A stretch of 64,000 bases of DNA from Gordius sp. MW1 (taxonomy: Eukaryota > Nematomorpha > Gordioida > Gordea > Gordiidae), in assembly GCA_964036665.1 (NCBI GenBank), contig OZ038527.1, positions 27,377,901 through 27,441,900 of the forward strand, written 5' to 3'. A program made the translations under genes and the position numbers. Below the pieces are notes generated by a model. The model was not told the origin of the DNA. It did not search any database and worked only from the letters and a program-made list of their open reading frames with translations. Of the stretch, positions 12,156-21,678 are shown in pieces (position 1 is the first letter of the stretch; the number at the start of each line of letters is the position of its first letter).

Positions 12156-12650
12156 CTAGTGCGAGTTATTCCTTATTGTATCTTTCCTTATAAAGACAGC
12201 TTATCAAACAATAATTGCGTTTAATATTTTAACTAACGTAATTTGAAAGAGAAATCGACTTTGATTATACATAAAAATGCATTAACTTAGATCGAAGAAT
12301 CCATGGTTAATGGGTACATAAATCTGGTTGTCATCTTAACTCATATGAGTAAAATATAATCACAAAATAAAATAATTTTATTAACAAAAAAATATAGAAA
12401 AAATGGCAAAAAAATAACATATGTCTACAAAAAAACATCCTGCAATCAGACCTATAATTGTGATAGAGAATTTTTGCGCTAAACAATAATCTGTTATTGT
12501 TATTATTTTTTCCAAAAAGCGAGGTTGAAGGTGCAAAAAATAATCATTTTAATCTTTTTCGAGACTATATTGCCACGGCATTTTTAATTTATAATGAAAA
12601 ATATTTATTTATTCCTGTAGAGGTCTATTATTTTAGTTTTTTCGCTTCCT
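12156..12650. other. AT-rich non-coding stretch
   Basis: Nothing recognisable was found before the next composite-repeat fragment begins. Confidence 0.4.
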
Positions 12651-12657
12651 CTATATA

Positions 12658-13630
12658 TAGTGTTTGCATCTAGTTGCGTATTACATTAGTTTTTATGGCC
12701 TTTAGTGATTATGGGTCTAACAAACATTATATTATAAAACATCACAATGTTAAGAATTTGCAGAATTGTTGGGAGAAATTTTTTGTTGAATTTGAACAAT
12801 TTTTAATTAAAAAAATCAAAAATTTAACCAATGGTCATTTTTTCTCTATTGGTCAGTACCAACAGATACTCTATAAGTCAATGATAGCCAAAAAAACGGA
12901 AAAAAAAATTTTGATGCTCACTTTGGCCAATGGTCATTTTTTTCCATTGGTCAGCAGCCAGCACACGGTAAAAGTGGATATAAATTCATAAGAGTAAAAA
13001 AACGCAAAAAAAATTTTCGAATCACATTTTGGCCCATGGTCATTTTTTTCCATTCGTCAGCAGCCAGGACACGGTAAAAGTGGATATAAATTCATAATAG
13101 TCAAAAAAAAACGAAAAAAAAGTTTTCGAATCACATTTTGGCCAATGGTCATTTTATTCCATTGGTCAGCAGCCAGCGGAAGGCCAAAAAGTCATAATAG
13201 CAATGGTAGGAACAGGAACAATCATAACAGTCAAAAAAAAAACGAAAAAAATAATTTCGATTCACATTTTGGCCAATGGTCATTTTTTCCATCGGTCAGG
13301 AGCCAGCGGACGGTCAAAAAGTCATAATAGCAATGGTAGTAACAGGAACAATCATAATAGTCAAAAAAAAAACGAAAAAATAAACTCGAATTCACATTTT
13401 GGCCAATGGTCATTTTTTCATTGGTCAACAGCCAGCGGGCGGCCAAAAAGTCTTATTATCAATGATAGTAACAAGAACAATCATAAGAGTCAAAAAAAAC
13501 TGCGGGATTCTAACCCAAAAACTAGTTAAATTGCATAGCAATTAAAAGTAAACAACTTTTATTTATGTTTATTATATAATAAAATGAAACAATAATAGAA
13601 CAAGCGGACGGCCAAAAAGTCATATTATCA
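12658..13630 (+). repeat. Composite repeat, partial copy 2 (ORF head and six hairpin modules)
   Basis: It begins at GTGTTTGCATCTAGTTGCG, the same block as 9.77 kb, carries the ORF head (ATG at 12695, open to 12991) and six hairpin modules, then the AACTAGTTAAATTGCATAGC tail. The GC hairpin head is absent. Confidence 0.8.
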
Positions 13631-14650
13631 ATGGTAGTAACAGGAATAATATATTAATTTAATTTAAAAAATAAAAAAAAATTAATCATATGACTTGAAA
13701 TGAAGTTTGATAGTGTAAACTATTAGCATCTATATTATTTTGGCCAAAAACGTGGATTTTTTCTTTTATTTTATAAAAAAATTGATTTTTTAAATTTCAG
13801 ATAGAGCAAAGTAGCTAAATAAAGGTTATGTACATTAAGGTAAATTATGAAATTTTTAAATATCTTTGAGTATATAATTAAATTTCTTAGACCAATTTGT
13901 ATCAATCATATTATTTACAACAAATACTATTAATGTATTATTTATAAAATAAATGATACATATAAAAGAATATCAAATGGAAGTACAATCATTTATATCT
14001 ATTTTTAAACAAATATTTCCGTTAAAATTTTATCTCTCATTTTTGAATAATCTTAAATATTCTCTTTTAAAAATTTAATTTTTTTCCTATCTCTTGCAAA
14101 ATTTGCTTTGGCTATAACAATCATCTTTTTCCATGAGCAATAATGAACAAAGCCTAAAATTAATATTAGTTTTAATCTTTTATACAAATTTTGCCTGTAG
14201 TCTAATTTCAACCATTATTTACAATTATTTGATTTATCCTCTTGATACTTATAATATATGGCTATATTTTTTATATTACTTTTAATTATCTTCATCCGAA
14301 ATAGTTTATTTATAAATATTTGACATAAAACAATGTGAAAAGTAATTGTAGAGATATTATTCGAATTAAAATTTAAAAGCAGACGATTTATTCACGTGAT
14401 TAAATGAGCGCTTGCGATTGGGTAATTGCAGTTAGAGCAAACCAATTCTAAAAAATATTGATATTCGCGATTTAAGAGAAATAAGAACCTTAATAGTGAA
14501 GCCAAAAAATTTGTTTTCCACATTTTATAAAAAGTTTATGAAAAAATATATAAAAATCTATGGAATAGCACTTTTACTTTAAAATTTTCAAAAATTGCAG
14601 ATAGAGCACTCCAATTCTCAGGTAGCGATTTGTCGAATCATTAAAACCAA
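13631..14650. other. AT-rich non-coding stretch inside the repeat region
   Basis: About 1 kb of unique-looking AT-rich sequence separates repeat copies. No ORF, RNA or repeat is supported. Confidence 0.4.
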
Positions 14651-15469
14651 TTAACAGGAACAATCATAAGAGTCAAAAAAGAACGGAAAAAAAATTTCGA
14701 TTCACAATTTGGCCAATGGTCATTTTTTCCATTGGTCAGTACCAACAGATATTCTATAAGTCAATGATAGCCAAAAAAAACGAAAAAAAAATTTTGATGC
14801 TCACTTTGGCCAATGGTCATTTTTTTCCATTGGTCAGCAGCCAGGACACGGTAAAAGTGGATATAAATTCATAAGAGTCAAAAAAACGAAAAAAAAAATT
14901 TCGAATCTCATTTTGGCCAATGGTCATTTTATTCCATTGGTCAGCAGCCAACGGACGGCCAAAAGGTCTTATTATCAATGGTATTAACAAGAACAATATA
15001 TTTATTTAAACAAAAAAAATAAAACATAAAATTGGCCTCTCCGGGATTCGAACCCACATCAGGAGAGGCTTAGGCTTTTGTATGGGGGGGGGGCACAGGG
15101 ACCCATATCAGTAAAGGCATAGGCTCTACTAGGGGAGGGCATAGGTTAATTATTTATTTTAACAAAAAAAACGAAAAAAATGTTCGATTCACATTTTGGC
15201 CAATGATCATTTTTTTCCATTGGTCAGCAGCCAACGGACGGCCAAAAAGTCATAATAGCAATGGTAGTAACAGGAACAATCATAATAGTCAAAAAAAAAA
15301 CGAAAAAAAACTTGGATTCACATTTTGGCCAATGGTCATTTTTTTCATTGGTCAGCACCCAACGGACGGCCAAAAAGTCTTATTATCAATGGTAGTAACA
15401 AGAACAATCATAAGAGTAAAAAAAAACTCCGGGATTCGAACCCAAAAACTAGTTAAATTAACAAGAATT

Positions 15470-15592
15470 GAAAGTAAACAACGAGACAAGACATTCTGTG
15501 CAAGACAAGACATTCGGTGCAAGTCATCAAGACATTCGGTGCAAGACAAGACATTCGGTGCAAGACAAGACAAGACAAGACAAGACACCGAA
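15470..15592. repeat. Minisatellite of GACAAGACATTCGGTGCAA units
   Basis: Four to five units of about 19-23 bp end in a GACAA pentamer run. This is local expansion within the composite repeat. Confidence 0.85.
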
Positions 15593-15894
15593 CAGCGTTA
15601 CAAACAAAATGGAAAGCGAGCCCAAAAATTGCATAGCAATTAAAACTTTTGTAGGGGCACAGGGACCCATACCAGTAGAGGCATAGGCTTTTGTAGGAAA
15701 GGATATAGGGTAATTATCAATGTTAACCTATTCGAAAACGAAAAAAAAATTTCGATTTATTTGGCCAATGGTTTCAATGGTCAGTAGCCAGCGGACGGTC
15801 AAAAAGTCATATTATCAATGTTACAGTATACAGTCAAAATTATTGGGGTTTACAAACTATTTAATTTAAATAAATAAAATTTAAAGTAATAGCT

Positions 15895-16070
15895 CTTGCA
15901 GGATCCTAAAATTCCTTTTAGTTTAAAAAAGGGCTAAATTCTGAAACTACCGGCCCGATTCGCTCGAAACTTTACCCGTAGGTGCCCAGGGCGGCCAGGG
16001 GTAAAATAGCTTTTTCAGATTCCTAAAATACCTTTTCGTTTTAAAAATATCGGAAATTTCCCGGGCAGTT
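15895..16070 (+). repeat. Dispersed ~150-bp repeat, copy 2 of 3
   Basis: It contains CTCGAAACTTTACCCGTAGG and a flanking AAATACCTTTT word, the inverse of the 4.2-kb copy. Confidence 0.7.
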
Positions 16071-16280
16071 TCATAAAAAAAATTCGATTTATATGGCCAA
16101 AGGTCATTTTTTTCAATGGTCAGTAGCCTGCGGACGGTCAAAAAGTCATATTATTAATGATATTAAGAAGAACAAAATATTAATTTAATTAAATATATAC
16201 ATTGGAAGGTAAACGGACGGACATCAACGGACATCAACGGACAACCAAAAACGAGAAAATAAATTGCATAGCAATTAATT

Positions 16281-16345
16281 TTGCCCTCTCCGGGAATCGA
16301 ACCAGCAATTCAGAACGTTCGCCGGGGTTCGAACCCACATTAATA
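16281..16345 (-). repeat. tRNA T-arm-like (B-box) duplicated remnant
   Basis: Read on the minus strand, two B-box-like words occur within 60 bp: GGGTTCGAACCCCGG and GGTTCGATTCCCGG, the second followed by AGAGGGC and an A-run. No A box or anticodon arm is seen at the right distance. I infer tRNA-derived pieces carried by the composite repeat, not a functional tRNA. Confidence 0.45.
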
Positions 16346-17206
16346 GAGGCATAGGCTTTTGTAGGGGCACAGGGACCCATATCAGTAGAGGCATAGGCCC
16401 TTGTAGTGGAGGGCATAGGGTAATTATAGCAATTAATATCAATGTTACCCAATTCAAAAACGAATAGATATACTTATGCATTAATTTAACGTAGCAATTA
16501 AAACCCGACCCCGCCCGAAAGCGAGGGAGATAGAGATGAGGGGTGGGGCACCTCTTATGCATTAATTTAAAAAATAACACAGCGAGGGAGATAGAGATGA
16601 GGGGTGGGGCACCTCTTTCTCATGCATTAATTTAAAAAATCGATAACCGAATATACCCAATGCAAATAGATAGGGAGGGTAACGGACGGACAACGGGACA
16701 ACGGACGGACAACGGACAACCAAAAACGAGCCCATAAATTGCATAGCAATTAAAAGTTGTGTTTTATGTTTATTATATAATAAACTAAAAAAATAATTAA
16801 AAATCAATATATTAACTCGGGCCTTCGGCCCTCGTGGGAAGGGGGAGAAGGGAAGGGGAGTAGGGGAAGGGAAGAGGGGAAGGGGGAACTCTTCTATACT
16901 CCGTATAAACGTAGCATATTTGCTATGCAATTTATGGGCGAGAAAGGTGGGAAGGGGCGAGAATGCCTATAGGGGGTATTAGATGCAAAATAATTAGTTA
17001 ATTAGTTATAGGCTCTTGTAGGGGAGGACATAGGGTAATTATCAATGTTAACCAATTCAAAAACGAAAAAAAATTTCGATTTATTTGGCCAATGGTCATT
17101 TTTTTATTGGTCAGTAGCCAGCGGACGGTCAAAAATTCATATTATCATTGGTATTAACATGAACAAATATTAATTTAATTTAAAAAAATTAAAAAAAAAA
17201 TTTTGT

Positions 17207-17275
17207 GCCCTCCCTGACTTGAAACCCACACCTCCAGTTCACAAGCCGGCGCTATAACCACTATACCATGTTGGC
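17207..17275 (-). pseudogene. tRNA-like sequence with A-box and B-box, degenerate
   Basis: The minus strand reads GCCAACATGGTATAGTGG (A-box-like), an anticodon-arm-like CCGG..CTGG stem and GGTTTCAAGTC (B-box-like), ending AGGGC. The acceptor stem pairs only at its three outer bases and the T stem is poor. It resembles the plan of tRNA-His/Asp-type genes or a tRNA-derived SINE head. The anticodon cannot be called because the loop spacing is irregular. Confidence 0.5.
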
Positions 17276-17459
17276 TTTAAAATAGTAGAAGTTATTATGT
17301 TATTTATATAGATAATGAAATAATAAAGTTGTGTTTTATGTTTAGAAAATCAATATATTTCGTCGGTCAGTAGCCAACGGACGGTCAAAAAGTCATATTA
17401 TCAATGGTGTTAACAAACAAAATATTAATTTAATGTAAAAAAAAAAATTAAAAAAAAAA

Positions 17460-17615
17460 GTTTTTTTTTAGTTTTAAAAAAGGGCTAAATTCTTAAACTA
17501 CCAGCCCGTTTCGCTCGAAACTTTACCCGTAGGTGCCCAGGGCGGCCGGGGGTAAAATAACCTTTTCAGATTCCTAAAATACCTTTTCATTTTAAAAAGA
17601 TCGGACATTTCCCTG
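17460..17615 (+). repeat. Dispersed ~150-bp repeat, copy 3 of 3
   Basis: Nearly the same as the 15.9-kb copy, including TTTCGCTCGAAACTTTACCC and ACCTTTTCATTTTAAAAAGA. Confidence 0.7.
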
Positions 17616-18000
17616 CCACACGTGCGGTGTAATATCTATGACACGTAGAAAAATTTTACTAATTATATAAACTTACGCGCGCCATCTAATAAAGTACAAT
17701 TCGTGTTTGAGTTTAATAGTAGTTTCAATTTAATTAGAAATAACGGGCTATGATTATACCTTTGAAGGAGGTTTCGAATTTTGTGTTAGTTTCTATCGAT
17801 ATATTTTATCGTAAATTAGAATCTAATACCTATATTATTTTTTTAAATATTACTTTTTAGGTTTTCTATGAAATCACAATCTAATTAAATGAAATATATT
17901 AACCCAATAAAAAAATATATATGCATTTATAAGGTTAAAAATATATATTACATAGTTGGCTGTCTGTTAGACCATCTATAATAAATTTTTAGGTTATATA
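17616..18000. other. AT-rich non-coding stretch
   Basis: No feature is supported between the dispersed repeat and the hairpin module array. Confidence 0.4.
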
Positions 18001-18004
18001 TAAA

Positions 18005-19040
18005 ATTTGGCCAATGGTCATTTTTTTTCATTGGTAAGCAGCCAGGACACGGTAAAAGTGGATATAAATTCATAAGTCAAAAAAAACGAAAAAAAAATTT
18101 CGAATCACATTTTGGCCAATGGTCATTTTTTTCCATTCAGCAGCCAGGACACGGTAAAAGTGGATATAAACTTATAATAGTCAAAAAAAAACTAAAAAAA
18201 AATTTTCGAATCACATTTTGGCCAATGGTCTCTTTTTTCCATCGGTCAGCAGCCAGGACACGGTAAAAGTGGATATAAATTCATAATAGTCAAAAAAAAC
18301 TAAAAAAAAAAATTTCGAATTACATTTTGGCCAATGGTCATTTTTTTCCATTGGTCAGCAGCCAGGACACGGTAAAAGTGGATATAAATTCATAATAGTC
18401 AAAAAAAACGAAAAAAAAAATTTCGAATCACATTTTGGCCAATGGTCATTTTTTTCCATTCAGCAGCCAGGACACGGTAAAAGTGGATATAAACTTATAA
18501 TAGTCAAAAAAAAACTAAAAAAAAATTTTCGAATCACATTTTGGCCAATGGTCATTTTTTTCCATCGGTCAGCAGCCAGGACACGGTAAAAGTGGATATA
18601 AATTCATAATAGTCAAAAAAAACTAAAAAAAAAATTTCGAATTACATTTTGGCCAATGGTCATTTTTTTCCATTGGTCAGCAGCCAGGACACGGTAAAAG
18701 TGGATATAAATTCATAATAGTCAAAAAAAACGATGAAAAAAAAATTTCGAATCACATTTTGACCAATGGTGATTTTTTCCCATTGGTCAGCAGCCAACGG
18801 ACGGCCAAAAAGTCATAATAGCAATGGTAGTAACAGGAACAATCATAATAGTCAAAAAAAAACGAAAAAATAAACTCGGATTCACATTTTGGCTAATGGT
18901 CATTTTTTTCATTGGTCAGCAGCCAGCGGACGGCCAAAAAGTCTTATTATCAATGATAGTAACAAGAACAATCATAAGAGTCAAAAAAAACTCCGGGATT
19001 TTAACCCCAAAACTAGTTAAATTGCATAGCAATTACCAAA
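18005..19040 (+). repeat. Tandem hairpin-module array with a ~323-bp higher-order repeat
   Basis: Nine modules of about 105-130 bp run head to tail. Each has CCAATGGTC, a T-run, then CCATTGG or CCATCGG, then CAGCAGCCAGGACACGG or CAGCAGCCAACGGACGG. The block beginning at 18114 is repeated almost exactly from 18437, a three-module unit of about 323 bp. It ends with the CCGGGATTTTAACCCC and TTGCATAGCAATT tail. Confidence 0.85.
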
Positions 19041-19303
19041 ATTTAAATATAGATATACTTATGCATTAATTTAACGTAGCAATTAAAACCCGACCCCGCC
19101 CGAAAGCGAGGAAGATAGAGATGAGGGGTGGGGCACCTCTTGATAGAGATGAGGGGTGGGGCACCTCTTTCTCATGCATTAATTTAAAAAATCGATAACC
19201 TAATATACCCAATGCAAATAGATAGGGAGGGTAGACGGACAACGGACAACGGACAACGGACACCAAAAAACGAGCCCATAAATTGCATAGCAATTAATAG
19301 ATA
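19041..19303 (+). repeat. Composite repeat tail blocks
   Basis: GATAGAGATGAGGGGTGGGG occurs twice, then ACGGACAACGGACAACGG and CATAAATTGCATAGCAATTA. This directly abuts the GC head of the next full unit, showing head-to-tail arrangement. Confidence 0.8.
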
Positions 19304-21070
19304 ATAACTCGGGCCTTCGGCCCTCGTGGGAAGGGGGAGAAGGGAAGGGAAGAGGGGAAGGGAAGGGGGGACGACTCATCTGTACTTCGTATAAATGTAT
19401 CATATTTGCTATGCAATTTATGGGCGAGAAAGGTGGGAAGGGGCGAGAATGCCTATAGGGGGGTATTAAATGCCTAATGATTAATTAATTATTTATACAA
19501 ATTTTCCATTATAGGCAAAATGATATAGGCAAAATGTAATATAGGCAAGGGTTAGGGTTAGATTTAGTGTTTGCATCTAGTTGCGTATTACATTAGTTTT
19601 TATTGATTATGGGTCTAACAAACATTATATTATAAAACAACACAATGTTAAGAATTTGCAGAATTGTTGGGAGAAATTTTTTGTTGAATTTGAACAATTT
19701 TTAATTAAAAAAATCAAAAATTTGGCCAATGGTCACTTTTTCTCTATTGGTCAGTTCCAACAGATACTCTACAAGTCAATGATAGCCAAAAAAATGGAAA
19801 AAAAAATTTTGATGCTCACTTTGGCCAATGGTCATTTTTTTTCCATTGGTCAGCAGCCAGGACACGGTAATAGTGGATATAAATTCATAAGAGTAAAAAA
19901 AAACGGAAAAAAAAATTTCAAATCACATTTTGGCCAATGGTCATTTTTTTCCATTGGTCAGCAGCCAGGACACGGTAAAAGTGGATATAAATTCATAATA
20001 GTCAAAAAAAAACGAAAAAAAAGTTTTCGAATCACATTTTGGCCAATGGTCATTTTATTCCATTGGTCAGCAGCCAGCGGACGGCCAAAAAGGGATAATA
20101 GCAATGGTAGGAACATGAACAATCATAATAGTCAAAAAAAACGAAAAAAATATTTTCGATTCACATTTTGGCCAATGGTCATTTTTTCCATCGGTCAGGA
20201 GCCAGCGGACGGCCAAAAAGTCATAATAGCAATGGTAGTAACAGGAACAATCATAATAGTCAAAAAAAAAACGAAAAAATAAACTCGGATTCACATTTTG
20301 GCCAATGGTCATTTTTTTCAGTGGTCAGCAGCCAACGGACGGCCAAAAAGTCTTATTATCAATGATAGTAACAAGAACAATCATAAGAGTCAAAAAAACC
20401 CGGGATTCTAACCCAAAAACTAGTTAAATTGCATAGCAATTAAAAGTAAACAACTTTTATTTATGTTTATTATATAACATTGGTCAGCAGCCAGCGGACG
20501 GCCAAAAAGTCATAATAGCAATGGTCGAAACAGGAACAATCATAATAGTCAAAAAAACGAAAAAAATAATTTCGATTCACATTTTGGCCAATGGTCATTT
20601 TTTTCATTGGTCAGCAGCCAGCGGACGGCCAAAAATTCTTATTATCAATGATAGTAACAAGAACAATCATAAGAGTCAAAAAAACTCCGGGATTCTAACC
20701 CCAAAACTAGTTAAATTGCATAGCAATTAAAAAGTAAACAACTTTTATTTATGTTTATCATATACCTAGTTAAATTGCATACCATTAAAAGTAAACAACT
20801 TTTATCTATGTTTATTATATAATAGATAATTTAACAAATCTTATATATAACACACCGAGGGAGATAGAGATGAGGGGTGGGGCACCTCTTATGCATTAAT
20901 TTAAAAAATAACACAGCGAGGGAGATAGAGATGAGGGGTGGGGCACCTCTTTCTCATGCATTAATTTAAAAAATCGATAACCTAATATACCCAATGCAAA
21001 TAGATAAGGAGGGTAACGGACAACGGACGGACAACCAAAAAACGAGCCCATAAATTGCATAGCAATTAAT
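19304..21070 (+). repeat. Composite repeat unit, full copy 2
   Basis: Same order as copy 1: GC hairpin head, purine tract, CCTATAGGGGGGTATTA block, ORF head (19.58 kb, initiator lost by a 9-bp deletion), seven hairpin modules, tRNA T-arm-like piece, TTGCATAGCAATTA repeats, GATAGAGATGAGGGG blocks and the ACGGAC tract. Confidence 0.85.
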
Positions 21071-21084
21071 AACAAATATAAATT

Positions 21085-21163
21085 ATTATGAAAAAATGGG
21101 GGGCCGCAAACAAATTATAAAATATTTGGGGGGCCGCGTGTATAAAAAGGTTAAAAACCACTG
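21085..21163. mobile_element. Right end of a hAT-like element
   Basis: GGGGGGCCGCGTGTATAAAA and GGTTAAAAACCACTG form a typical hAT terminal region (inverse of CAGTGGTTTTTAACC). I found no matching left end in the window. Confidence 0.5.
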
Positions 21164-21186
21164 CATTAGAGTACATACTGCCTACG

Positions 21187-21318
21187 GTTTACTAACACAT
21201 CTATCTCTCCCTTCACCTACTCTCCTCTCTTTCTCCTCCACTCCCGTTACTTTCATGTGTGGATAGATATGGGGGCGGAAAGTGAAGGCGAAAAGGAGAG
21301 AGAGATGTGTTAGTAAAC
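21187..21318. repeat. 132-bp imperfect hairpin, pyrimidine/purine-rich
   Basis: GTTTACTAACACATCT at the left is the inverse of AGATGTGTTAGTAAAC at the right. The inner arms are CTCTCC-rich and GAGAGAG-rich. It may be a small MITE. No target duplication was confirmed. Confidence 0.7.
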
Positions 21319-21524
21319 AAAAACATCTAATACAATGTAAAGATCACACTAAAATATATACGAAAATAAAATTAATTTTATAGATTCAGTAGTGATGTCC
21401 ATTTTAGATTAAACTTTCATTATAGTATTCAGCAAATTTAAATTTTATTGTCAAAGCACTTCCAAACTTTAATTAGCTCATTTAATGGTACAAAATATTT
21501 GAACTTTTTTTACGCCATATCTCT

Positions 21525-21530
21525 TTTATT
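21525..21530 (-). terminator. Candidate polyadenylation signal of ABTB1
   Basis: AATAAA on the minus strand lies about 150 bp beyond the ABTB1 stop codon. The surroundings are AT-rich, so the hexamer could occur by chance. Confidence 0.4.
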
Positions 21531-21678
21531 TAATAATTTAAATATATATATAACAACGGTAACTCTAAAAAACCGGTCAATTTATCAATTTAGCGTGTAT
21601 ATATAAATAGCTTTAGTATAAGTTAAAGTTTGTTTTGGATAAATATACTGAAATGATGATTGATTATTTTGCATTTTT

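Larger units (their letters stand above)
14651..17455 (+). repeat. Composite repeat, rearranged block with modules, tRNA-like parts and a second GC head
   Basis: Hairpin modules occur at about 14.71, 14.81, 14.92, 15.20, 15.33, 15.76, 16.10 and 17.09 kb. T-arm-like words (CCGGGATTCGAACCC) occur at about 15.04, 15.43 and 16.32 kb. The GATAGAGATGAGGGGTGGGG blocks and ACGGACAACGGAC tracts follow at 16.5-16.7 kb. A further GC hairpin head occurs at 16.82 kb. The order of modules is shuffled relative to the full units. Confidence 0.75.

Noticed and set aside
21085..21163. Idea that the whole 12.6-21.1 kb repeat block lies inside one hAT ending at CCACTG
   Set aside because: The expected left end (CAGTGGTTTTTAACC) and a matching CATTAGAG duplication were not found upstream.
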